This document shows positions 1 to 8,690 of a stretch of 64,000 nucleotides of DNA, piece after piece. The notes beneath the pieces were generated by a model that was given only the letters and a program-made list of their open reading frames with translations, had not been told where the DNA came from and did no database searches. Position 1 is the stretch's first letter, and each line of letters opens with the position of its first letter. This DNA comes from Shinisaurus crocodilurus (taxonomy: Eukaryota > Chordata > Lepidosauria > Squamata > Shinisauridae): contig CM037880.1 of NCBI GenBank assembly GCA_021292165.1, forward strand, positions 135,596,564 through 135,660,563, in the 5' to 3' direction. The position numbers and the translations under genes are program-made.

Positions 1-170
1 CGAAGCGAAGCGAGGCGAGGTGGGGGGAGGCGGCGCGGGGGGGAGGCGGCGCAGAGGCGAGGTGAAGCGAAGCGAGGCGAGGCGAGGTGGGGGGGAGGCG
101 GCGGCGAGGCAAGGCGAGGTGGGAGGCGGCGCGGAGGCGAGGCAAGGTGGGGGGGAGGCGCCCAGGCTCG
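1..170. repeat. GC-rich minisatellite (gcgaggcgagg / ggtggggggaggcggc units)
   Basis: The stretch is almost entirely purine on this strand, with imperfect units of 8-30 bases repeated several times. It forms the interior of the element ending at 343. Confidence 0.8.
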
Positions 171-343
171 GCCCCACCACTACTCCGGGCGCACTGACCT
201 GGCTTTCACGGAGAGGCGGGCGGGCGGGCGGCAGGGCAGGGCAGGAGCGCGCCGGCAGCGAAGAGGAGCGCAGCGTTCTGCGCCCTCTTACGCTACGCGC
301 CCTAGGCAACAGCCTAGTTGGCCTAGCGGTAGCGCCGGCCCTG
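1..343. mobile_element. Right end of a GC-rich hAT-like element, cut by the window edge
   Basis: The last ~60 bases, ending gcgccggccctg at 343, match the right end of the complete element at 11098-11259 (shared pattern: gccctaggca, then gcctag, tggcctag/taa, ggtagc and ccggcc). The terminus read inward is CAGGGCCGGCGC, a typical hAT start. The left end lies outside the window, so the target duplication cannot be tested. Bases 1-170 are a degenerate GC-rich minisatellite of gaggcga/gaagcga and ggtggggggagg units. A long open frame crosses here, but its Gly/Arg/Ala-rich translation is just the repeat and I do not call it a gene. Confidence 0.55.
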
Positions 344-1160
344 CATATCTCCCCTCAGTCTTCTCTTCTGAAGGCTAAACATGCCCAGTTCTTTCATTCT
401 CTCCTCATAGGGCTTTGTTTCCAGTCCCCTGATCATCTTTGTTGTCCTCCTCTCAACCCTTTCCAGTTTGTCTACAGCCTTCTTAAAGTGTGGGGCCCAG
501 AACTGGACACAGTACTCAAGATGAGGCCTGACCAGTGCTGAGTAGAGGCGAACTAGTACTTCATGTGATTTGGAAGCTATACGTCTATTAATGTAGCCCA
601 AAATAGCATTTGACTTGTTTGCAGCCACATCACATTGCTGGCTCTTTTTCAGCTTGTGATCTACAACAATTCCAAGATCCTTCTCATTTGTAGGATTGTT
701 GAGCCAGGTATCCCCCATCCTGTAACTGTGCATTAGGTTTCTTTTTCCTAGGTGCAGAACTTGGCATTTATCCTTATTAAATTCCATTCTGTTGTTTTCA
801 GCCCAGTGCTCCAGCCTATTGAGATTACTTTGAATTTTGTTTCTGTCTTCCAGAGTATTAGCTATTCCACCCAATGTTGTGTCATCTGCAAATTTGATAA
901 GCATTCCCTGTACCTCCTCATCTAAGTCATTAATAAAAATGTTGAAGAGCACTGGGCCCAGGACTGAGCCCTGCGGTACCCCGCTCGTTACCTCTCCCCA
1001 GTTTGAGAAGGTACCACTGATAAGCATTCTTTGAGTCCGATTCTGTAGCCAACTGTGGATTCACCTGATAGTTGTTCCATCTAGCCCACTTTTAGCTAGC
1101 TTGCTAAGCAGGATATCATGAGGCAGGCTTGAATCTAATGTCTTCATAACTGCCTGGGAT
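344..1160 (-). pseudogene. CR1-like LINE reverse transcriptase, C-terminal fragment
   Basis: On the minus strand this region reads as the second half of a jockey/CR1-clade reverse transcriptase. The continuous frame 1027-323 contains VTSGVPQGSVLGP (RT motif 4), the catalytic FADD box, the NKDKCQVLHLG block, and then LVRPHLEYCVQFWAPHF and the ERVERRTTKMIRGLE tail characteristic of CR1. The homologous reading continues upstream to about 1160, where a stop interrupts it just before the initiating Met of the open frame. The endonuclease and N-terminal half are missing and the 3' end is cut at the hAT terminus at 343. It is a dead 5'-truncated copy; the family assignment is firm, the subfamily is not given. 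Confidence 0.85.
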
Positions 1161-1176
1161 GATTCAAGTTGGAGCC

Positions 1177-2178
1177 TGTGGCGGAGTGACAGGCAGAAGC
1201 CCAGGGAGGGCCAACCTGAACATTCCAGAGGTTCTGATTGGTTTAAGCAGAGAGCATAGAACCACAGGGAGTTGGCAGTTAAGAGGAGTCGGTTGTGAGT
1301 TGGGGAGAGAGTGGGTTGGAGTGAGGGAGGGAGTGGGAGGTTAATAGAGTAGGTAGGGAAAGGTGGTACTGAAGGAAAGAGTTCAGACAGGAAATACTAA
1401 GTTGTGAGAAAGCAAACGTGAAGGTGTTAGTAGAGAACAGTTCACAGGAGTTTCCGCTTAGGGAGTGAGGAAGAAGGTGAAGCTCTGGACTAGTGAGAGG
1501 GACAGTTAAGTTCACTGGTCTGATACAAGATACAAGCCAAGTTGATACAAAGAGCACTGTATAACATCTGCCTGCCTTTTAACCTGAATCTAAGCAAAAA
1601 ATAAGTTTGAATTAACTGTTGAAAATCCAAGTTATCTGTGCCTGAGTTGAATATTTTTATTTATTTATTTATTTATATTTATTTATTATATTTATACCCC
1701 ACCTTTTTTCCTGAAAGGAACCCAAGGCAGCTTACATAATCCTCCTCCTCCTCTCCATTTTATCCTCACAACAACCCTGTGAGGTAGGTTAGGCTGAGAG
1801 TCAGTGACTGGCCCAAAGTCACCCAGTGAGTTTCATGGCCGAGCGGGGACTAGAACCCGGATCTCCCAAGTCCCAGTCCAACCTTTTTATTCAAAGTTCT
1901 AAGTGTCCAGAGTCTGACTGGTGGACAGGAAAGTAAGAAGGGAATTAACGGAGGGGCACCCTACTTCAAGTAATCAAATAAAACAAACTGCTCTTAATAA
2001 AGACAAGCAAACATGGGTGAACAGCTACATATAAGGCCTAAGACATATCATCGGCTAACGCAGTTTAAGAAGACAGCTTAAAGTCTGAAGTGACCAATAC
2101 AGTACAAGGTAGCACTTGGTGAGAGCGAAGTACACATCGAGGGTGTGGGCTTTGGAGTAAGGGGTCCCATCCGCTACA
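1177..2178. mobile_element. Candidate solo LTR interrupted by a SINE
   Basis: The segment begins TGTGGCGG and ends CCGCTACA, which are inverted repeats at 7 of 8 positions with TG...CA termini. It is flanked by agcc on both sides (gagcc / tagcc), a possible 4-bp target duplication. Without the nested SINE at 1652-1882 it would be about 770 bp, a normal LTR length. An AATAAA lies near 1997. No coding region adjoins it. The boundary call is mine from sequence alone; a chance match of short termini is possible. Confidence 0.4.
1652..1882 (-). mobile_element. MIR-like CORE-SINE, copy 1 (tRNA head truncated)
   Basis: On the minus strand it reads through the B-box region (cgggttctagtccccgc), the CORE block (aaactcactgggtgactttgg, then cctacctcacagggttgttgtgagga), and the L2-like tail ending in ggcggggtataaa and (AAATA)n. 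It lacks the first ~30 bases of the tRNA-like head seen in the full copies. Confidence 0.85.
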
Positions 2179-2405
2179 TAGCCCTCCAGCTATCCTATGC
2201 CCTGCTGGCTAGAGCAAGGCGGGGTGAGAGGATGGAGGCAATCTCACCTCCGTTCCTCCGTTTAAATTGCAAAAAGCAGCTAGATGGGCCTCTGTCTGAG
2301 CTGGTCTAGCCGACTTAGCTTTCTGTGGGCAGGGAGGGGACTGGAGAGGCCATAGGAGTCTGGGTATCTCATCTTCTCCTCACCGTCCACCAGCATGCTC
2401 CCTTT
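2179..2405. other. No recognisable feature
   Basis: Moderately GC-rich sequence following the candidate LTR. I see no repeat family or coding signal. Confidence 0.5.
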
Positions 2406-2485
2406 TCATAGATCACAGAGTTGGAAGGAGCCAACAAGGCTATCGAGTCCAACCCCCTGCTCAATGCAGGAAACTAGAGGAGGGA
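2406..2485 (-). repeat. Tail shared with the 5S-derived SINE
   Basis: The run tagatcacagagttggaagg followed by caaggctatcgagtccaac and ccctgctcaatgcagg matches the 3' part of the SINEs at 46588, 50215 and 60441. The 5S-like head is absent; the flank reads gaggagggagctcattg. It is either a 5'-truncated SINE or a tail of the partner LINE. Confidence 0.6.
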
Positions 2486-2689
2486 GCTCATTGTTGCAAA
2501 CTTTGCAGCGAGGACTGCCAAGGAATGTTCCTCTCTCAACAGCTCCAGTGTTGCTTTGTATGAGAAAGGTTGGGAAACACCAGTTTACATGAAGCTGCTG
2601 GGAGAGGTTGTCCAAACATTTATGCTACAGAAGAATCAGGTTTGCCATCTGGGAGTAACTGCTTTTAGAAACGATGAGTGCTTTTTTAC

Positions 2690-3250
2690 CAGCCCCAGCT
2701 GGTAAATCAGTCACATCCATTCTTGGAGAAGTCAGATTATCCACACTTTAGCAAACTCCATATTGACTATTGTAATGCACTCTATGACTGGGTTGGGTTC
2801 ACACAACATGACAACCCATATACTCAAGGGTTGATTATGGGATGTCATTGAACCATGGGTTGTGTTGTATGAACCCAGCCGTGCCAACAAACCATGGTTT
2901 GTTAACCACAAACAACCCACAGTTTACAACCCAACAATGAACTATGGGTTCTCTTTGTGGCTTGCTCGTAGTTAACAAACATGGTTTGTTAGCATGGCTG
3001 GATTCACACACAGAACAACCCACATTTCAACAACAATCCATGGTTCAACTGCAACCCATACTTGGCCTTGAGTATGGCTTGTCAGGCTGGGTTCAAACAA
3101 CAGGTGTGGCTGCCTTTGAAACGTGCATGAATTTCAGTTCACCAGATTGCTGGCTGATTAGCTCATACTATTTGATCTGCAATGGCAGTTTGTTTTTTCT
3201 GAACTCAGTTCAGCATTCTGGCTCTGTCTTAACTATAAAGCCCTAAAGAG
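2690..3250 (+). pseudogene. Decayed L2 LINE fragment, split by a palindromic element
   Basis: Before the insertion, ccatattgactattgtaatg followed by cactctatg encodes the L2 motif around DYCNALY. After it, gtggctgcctttgaaac resumes the expected GLPLK segment. The frame is broken throughout. The interruption is the palindromic element at 2788-3103. Confidence 0.6.
2788..3103. mobile_element. Palindromic foldback element with internal hairpins
   Basis: Left and right thirds are inverted copies: tgacaacccatatactcaag near 2809 pairs with cttgagtatggcttgtca near 3067. The middle is also inverted, with aacaaaccatggtttgtt a perfect 18-bp palindrome near 2887 and its imperfect partner near 2976. Its start CTGGGTT resembles the larger foldback at 52221-53514. 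It sits inside an L2 fossil, which fixes its edges to within a few bases. Confidence 0.65.
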
Positions 3251-3508
3251 CTTGTGCGCTGAGCCCAATCCTCTCTGCTGCACCACCCACAGCGGGAGTG
3301 TAGGCAAATGAGAGGAGCCACTGCCTTTTCTTGCTCACTCACCCTCCATTTCTTGGTAGTGTAGCAGGGAGAATTGAGCAAGCTATGGTTTTAGGAGAGG
3401 CCACTGCTACTTCCAACAGGTTGCCTGCCCTCTCATTCTGGTGACCTCTACCTGCTCATTCGTCCTCTCTCTTTGGGCAGTGTGGTGGAGAGGATAGGGC
3501 CCAGCAGG
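3251..3508. other. Unassigned, possible degraded L2
   Basis: The text cactgccttttcttgctcac and the repeated gagaggatagggcccagc pattern suggest an old repeat, but I cannot name it. Confidence 0.3.
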
Positions 3509-3732
3509 CAGAGGTGTTGCTAGGCCTGGGCCCATGAGGTCCTAGTTCCAAATCTATTTCCCAGGGCCCTTGATCTATTCCCGAGTTCTGAATGTCCACC
3601 AGTGCCAGTGGAAGGTTATTTTCTCAGCTTAATTGCCATGCATGGGGCAACTTTCAAGGGGGTTGCAGCTGGGGAGATAAGGGGTTAACTCTTCCTTTCC
3701 CACATGCTGCAACACCCTCTCCCCACTGCCCC

Positions 3733-3763
<31 letters not shown>

Positions 3764-4010
3764 TCCCATGCATAGGCAATTAAGCTTAGAAAAAACTTTT
3801 TCCATTGGTTTGGGAGGATCTGGATCAGGGTGCAAATTAATTGAATAATTTGTTTTATTTGAGATTATTTGGAGGAGAAATTAATTGTCTGGCTTTGCCT
3901 CCTGATAATTTAAATAAACCCTAGTCATTATTTCTAAATTTGCACATATAGATATACATTTGCATATGTAGGTTCGTATCCTATGGGCCTGGGCCCCGAA
4001 TCTCTTAAGT
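3509..4010. mobile_element. Candidate DNA transposon between 10-bp direct repeats
   Basis: The segment is flanked by gcccagcagg at 3499-3508 and 4011-4020. It starts cagaggtgttgctagg and both ends carry related inverted blocks (ggcctgggcccatgagg at the left, ggcccaggcccatagg read inward from the right). A (TA)n array lies inside. The very ends are not well-matched inverted repeats, so this is tentative. Confidence 0.35.
3735..3763. repeat. (TA)n microsatellite
   Basis: A run of about 14 TA units. Confidence 0.95.
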
Positions 4011-4680
4011 GCCCAGCAGGGCTCCCACAAGCGAGTGAGTGGAAACTGCCCCTGCAGGGTTGGCGCAGCATGGAGGATAGGGTTTGCTGCGCGCGCCTAA
4101 TCCCCCCCCCTCGCATGCATCTCCCACAGGGGAAGTGGAGTGGGCTAATGGGAAGTTCAGGCGGTTGCTCCTTGCGCGAACAGCCGCCTCTGCCCACTTG
4201 CACCTCTGTTTCCCCCCCTCTATGCCCAACTCTCCTTACTGCGCCACCGGGGGAGGGGGGTAAGCAGAGGCGGCAGCTCTTCCGGCTCTCTTTCTCTAGA
4301 CAGCACCACGGAGCCCCAAGCCGCCAAGTTCAGCTGCCCAAGTCGCAGCGCCCCCTCCGCCACCTTGCGCGCGCCCCCTCTTGTGGACACAGGGCGGGGA
4401 GGCACGGACTGACTAAGGGGGGGCCAGGAGATGCCCCCTCCTTCTGAAGGGCTGCTTTGGGGTGCCCTCGACACCCAAAACGTGATGGCGGCGGCGGCGG
4501 CCGTGCCTTCTGGAGACTAAGAAGGCTCCATGCGGGGCAAGGCAGCTTCCACTTGGCAGCGTCTGACGTCAAGCAGAATGAGCCATCCGGGAGAGTCTCG
4601 TCGTCACCCGAGAGGGGCTTTCGCTTTCTGCCAGCGGCTTCTTCCTCTGTCTCTGACTTCTCTTAAGAACTCCACCCGTT
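4011..4680. promoter_or_regulatory. CpG-rich block, CpG-island-like
   Basis: The block is strongly GC-rich with many CpGs (gctgcgcgcgcc, cttgcgcgcgcc, a gcggcggcggcgg run near 4487) in otherwise AT-rich surroundings. It also holds a full cAMP-response-type palindrome, tgacgtca, near 4564. Several open frames cross it on both strands, but none resembles a known protein. It could be an unmethylated host CpG island, or the GC-rich cargo of another transposon like those at 21536 and 58123. Confidence 0.4.
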
Positions 4681-4684
4681 AAGA

Positions 4685-4733
4685 CAGTGTTCTCCAACCT
4701 TGGGTCCCCAGGACCTAAGGTTGGAGAACACTG
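4685..4733. mobile_element. 49-bp minimal hAT foldback (terminal repeats only)
   Basis: This is cagtgttctccaacctt, a short centre, then aaggttggagaacactg: the same termini as the 120-bp MITEs at 21413 and 60728 with the whole middle deleted. Flanks cgttaaga / ctgtaaga agree at 6 of 8 positions, as expected for an old hAT target duplication. Confidence 0.8.
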
Positions 4734-5600
4734 CTGTAAGAGAAGCTTTCTGCCTCAGCGGGGAGGGGGAGGGAAGATTCATGATGGGCTCTCGTCCTCT
4801 GTACTCACAGTTCTGTCTATGGAGAAAGGGGAGGAGATCCGCAGCATCCCTATGGCACCCCAGTCACCGTCTAGGGGGCACAGGATTGCGCTCTCAGTAA
4901 TAAATAATTGTTCGCATACTCAATGGATAACTGATCAAAGTGTGAACACATTGTCACCGCATATCCTTGGTCACACGTGCAGGCATGCATGTATACATGT
5001 ATACCCGCGTACCCAACCGACTTGTATTTTAGGATTTTGAACCTAGAGTTATGGTGCACCAGGGGGAGGTCACACTTTATACTTGTCCCAAGGGGAGATT
5101 AGAAATAGGGTACATATCAAGCCTTAGATCAAAGGACACTAATTTTATTACAGAACGTTAAGAGATACATTAATTAATGTGCAACTTTGTACAGAATAGA
5201 AATATTGGTTAGATAAGCAGCATTCAACTTGGACAAGCAGCTTCTATAGTGGAAGGAAGGAAGATAAAGACAAGTGGCATGCCAAGTGAGGCTGAAAGGC
5301 ATACACGGACACCAAATATGTTTGTAGAAGGGTGCTAGGAAACTTGAAGGACACATTTTTGTGTCTGACCCCTTCCTCCATGAGAAAGAAATTCCAGTAT
5401 TTCTAAAGAGCACTTCGTTCATTCCCTCCAGCTCTATTTACAGCCATAGCTGCAGTATACTTTTTCTTCCACTGTGGTTCCCTTCTCCCTCACCCTTTCT
5501 GGTTCCACCGAGGACAAAAACTTCTCAGAACTCAAATGAATAGTTAACAGGATACAACACATATGAAGAACTAATTGCAACAGGGCAACTTGATATATAG
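4734..5600. other. No recognisable feature
   Basis: Mixed-composition sequence up to the gypsy insertion. The frames here are short and I saw no domain or repeat family. Confidence 0.5.
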
Positions 5601-5605
5601 GTGAC
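5601..5605. other. Target-site duplication GTGAC (left)
   Basis: It matches gtgac at 10843-10847 exactly and abuts the TG of the left LTR, which fixes the limits of the gypsy insertion. Confidence 0.95.
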
Positions 5606-6230
5606 TGTCAAGGTTCCGCTACTGCAGGGACCCCTTGATCTGCCTTTGGGAGATCTCTGCCTCTTCCCAAAGCCTCTCCCTCTCTAGGAGATCAAGTCCT
5701 TTGCCTGCTTCCAGTAACGTGGGTGTAGGCTTTAGACGTGGTGAATAAGTCACTCCAACAAACCAGGGTAAACAACAGCACTTTACTTATTATACTAGGG
5801 TCTTTACTTAATAGAGTGGTTATAATTCAAAAGCAAGTATGAAAAAAACAAACAAACAACCAATCCAATGTTCTCTAGTTTAACTTCAGACTACCTATCT
5901 CCTCTGCAGCCAGTCTCTCTCTCTCTGCTTCTAGCTCTCTCTGCTGTTTCTCTGCTTCTCTCTCAGCACTAACTGCTCTCTCTGCTTCTGCAGTCAGGCT
6001 CCCTCTGCTGCTAGCTGACCACACCCCACACATATATAGCCTTCCCAGGAATGGAAGGTTATAATCATGTGACTTTGAATAGGAGATATAATTCTTAACT
6101 TCTATTGGGTAAACTAAAACTCTCAAACTCCCCCTCCCATCCTGGAGTGTTTGGGCCTTCAGGCTTCAACAAACTTAAGCCTGTATAGGCCTCAACAAAC
6201 CCAATCCTGTATAGGCCTCAATCCCTCACA
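5606..6230 (-). repeat. 3' LTR of the gypsy element
   Basis: It starts tgtcaagg and ends ccctcaca on this strand, i.e. TGTGAGGG...CCTTGACA in element sense. It differs from the other LTR at five positions that I could see. A TATA-like catatatag at 6031-6039 (minus sense ctatatatg) lies mid-LTR. An 83-codon open frame (6126-5875) rich in Glu/Arg/Ala lies inside. Confidence 0.95.
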
Positions 6231-6255
6231 TCTTCCCCCCCTTCTCCTCAAGTGG
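6231..6255 (-). other. Polypurine tract
   Basis: Directly inside the 3' LTR the minus strand reads gaggagaagggggggaaga, an uninterrupted purine run of the kind that primes plus-strand synthesis in LTR elements. Confidence 0.85.
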
Positions 6256-6322
6256 AACAATTTCCCTTTTACAGAAAAGAATTGTGAAACGTTAACCTAC
6301 ACAAAAAGCAACTGTTTTTTGG

Positions 6323-6989
6323 TTATTTCCTAGACAAAGCATCGACTATCACATTCTCCTTCCCAGGCACATGTTCAATGTTCATTTGAAATTCCTGCAA
6401 TTTCCAAGACCATCTCTGAAGCTTGGAGTTGGTATTTTGCATTGTTTGTATCCATTGCAAGGCATGATGGTCAGTCCATAAAGTAAATTCTTGCCCAAAA
6501 ACATAAGGCTTGAGCTTGTCCAGAGCCCACACTACTGCCAGACATTCCTTTTGGATCGTAGACAGGTTTCTCTCCCTGGGTAGAAGCTTCCTTCTCAGGT
6601 GGGCTACTGGATGTTTAACAGTCATAGTCTTGTAACAATACTGCACCTATGCCAGTCTCAGAGGCATCTGTAGCTACAATAAAGGTTTTTTCAAAGTCAG
6701 GTGCTCTTAACACAGGCTTTGAGCTTAAAATGTCCTTTAGTCTATCAAAAGCTCTTTGACATTCATCAGTCCACACAATTTTGTCGGGTTTACATTTCTT
6801 GGTTAGATCAGTCAAAGGTCCAGCAATTTCACCAAAATGGGGAACAAATCTCCTGTAATACCCAGCAAATCCCAAGAATGACCTGACCTGTTTCTTGGTT
6901 GTAGGTATGTCCCAGGTTCTGATAGCTTCAACCTTGTCCCATAAAGGTGTGATATGACCATTTCCAACCCTGTGCCCTAAGTATACTAC
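6323..6989 (-). pseudogene. pol remainder: RT C-terminus plus RNase H, frameshifted
   Basis: The first frame here (7118-6615) enters RT abruptly at EVVYLGHRVG, continues through VRSFLGFAGYYRRFVPHF and the FDRLKDILSSKPVLRAPDF connection, and begins RNase H at FIVATDASETGIGAVL with the first catalytic Asp. A small indel near 6640 shifts the reading to the frame 6646-6323, which holds the RNase H Glu (STIQKECLAVVWAL), the second Asp (LWTDHHALQW) and ends at VDALSRK. The RT fingers and palm, including the YxDD box, are missing. The protein would be unable to polymerise DNA. Confidence 0.9.
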
Positions 6990-8552
6990 CTCTGGCACCT
7001 TCAGCACCTGTAAAACTACTCCACTCCTCTCATAGTGTGGCTTCATCATATTTACATGTACTACCCTGGGACTTTTTTCAGATTTTTCTTTAACCACTAC
7101 ATAGGTTAAATCATCCATTTTCTCTCTGACGGTGTAGGGGCCTTCCTAAGCAGCCTTAAGCTTGTCTTTGTGCAGGGGAAGAAATATCATTACCTGATCC
7201 CCTACCTCAAATACTCTAGAGCGTGCCTTTTGATCATACCAGAACTTTTGCACCTCTTGGGCTTTGGTTACATTGGCTTGAACTAGTTTACAGAGTGTAT
7301 CAAGGGTTTGTCTAAGTTTTAACACATAATCCACCACAGAGGTTTTGTTTTCTACGAGTTTACCTTCCCAGTTTTCCCTCAGGAGATCAAGAGGGCCTCT
7401 CACTCTTCTGCCATACAACAGCTCGAAAGGTGAGAATCCCGTTGATTCCTGTGGAACTTCCCTGTAGGCAAAAAGTAGGTGTTGCAGTTTGTCATCCCAG
7501 TCATTTGGGTGTGTGTTTACATAAGCTCTAATCAATCCTTTGAGTGTGGCGTTAAATCTTTCCACCATTCCATTGCATTGAGGGTGATAAGGAGTGGTTT
7601 TCAAGTGTTTTACCCCACAACACTTCCACAGACATTCCATTATCTCGGAGAGAAAATTTGACCCACAATCTGTTAAGATTTCAGAGGGAAATCCAGTTCT
7701 GCAAAATATAGTTAGCAAAGCCTCAGCTATGGATGGAGCATCTATAGAGGCTAGTGCTACAGCTTCTGGGTATCTTGTGGCAAAATCCACCACTGTGAGG
7801 ATGTACTTTTTTCCCTTGCAGGTGGGTTTAGTGAAAGGCCCTACGATATCCATGCCCACCCTGAAGAAAGCTTCTCCTATAATAGGCAGAGGCTGCAAAG
7901 GGGCTTTACTGTGATGCCCTGCCTTCCCCACACGCTGACAGGTTTTACAAGACCTGCAGTACTCTGCTACTTGCTTAGCAATTCCAGGCCAAAAGAAGTT
8001 TGCCATGAGCCTTTGTTTAGTCTTGTTTTTCCCCAAGTGCCCTGCGCATGGCACATCATGGGCTAGTTCTAGCAACCTTAGCCGGAATTGGTTAGGTACT
8101 ACCAGTTGCTTTAGTGGTTCCCAGGTTAACTCTTGGGTTTTTGGTAACCACAGCCTATACAGCAATCCTTTCTCCCAAATAATCTGCTCCCTTCTTTCCT
8201 CAGAGAAGGGTCTCTCTTGAGGGAGAGCAACTCTTTTCAGAGGCTCCAAACTAGGATCACTGAGGACTTCCTGCTTGAATTCCTCTACTCCTCTTAAATC
8301 AGGAAAAGGGGTCTCTAGCGCCTTTTCCTCTACAGAACCACCTGCCTCGGTTGTTTCACTGGCTTTCAGGTCTACAGGTTGCATGGAGGCTTGTTCTGTT
8401 GTTTTGGGTTGGGGAGGGTCTGGGGTTGGTTTTAGACCTTCCGGAATCACTGTGGGTTGTACCTCTAGTACCTTTTCTTTTACCCCATCAGCTTTTACCT
8501 GGTCTTGTCTTGAAAGTTCCTCCCTTTCCTTTTGCTTGCGGTTACCACACAT
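6985..8552 (-). pseudogene. pol: integrase with HHCC and DD35E, one nonsense codon
   Basis: The frame 8552-7146 (468 codons) has a low-complexity Pro/Glu/Lys linker of about 130 residues. The zinc-binding module follows (His residues in LAHDVPCAGHLG, Cys residues in EYCRSCKTC), then the catalytic core: Asp in MDIVGPF, Asp in LTDCGSNF, and Glu in NGMVERFNATLK 35 residues later. The frame ends at a TAG near 7144 where the neighbours (KAA before, EGPYTV after) show that a GPY/F-type C-terminal module simply continues. That module finishes around VVHVNMMKPHYER near 7030, just before the RT remnant. So integrase lies upstream of RT. Catalytic residues are intact but the stop truncates the protein. 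Confidence 0.9.
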
Positions 8553-8554
8553 AT

Positions 8555-8690
8555 TTGAGCTTCTGGTCCCATTATATCCCTTCCCACAATGATAGGGGCA
8601 AATTGAGTTGGAGGTTCCATCACCCCAACTTCATACAGACCCCTCCATCCCCTCCATTCTATGGATAACCTTGCTACTGGGACTGGATCA
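8555..8690 (-). pseudogene. Protease C-terminal part, out of frame
   Basis: After the gag-pro frame stops at 8674, the conserved continuation of the aspartic protease (APIIVGRDIMG, the usual [IL]xGRDxxG motif) is read in another frame here. At least one indel near 8690 and another near 8550 separate gag-pro from integrase. Whether one of them is a programmed frameshift cannot be told from one copy. Confidence 0.6.

Noticed and set aside
20..541. 173-codon plus-strand open frame
   Set aside because: It translates the GC-rich minisatellite and then the antisense of the CR1 fragment; composition is repeat-driven.
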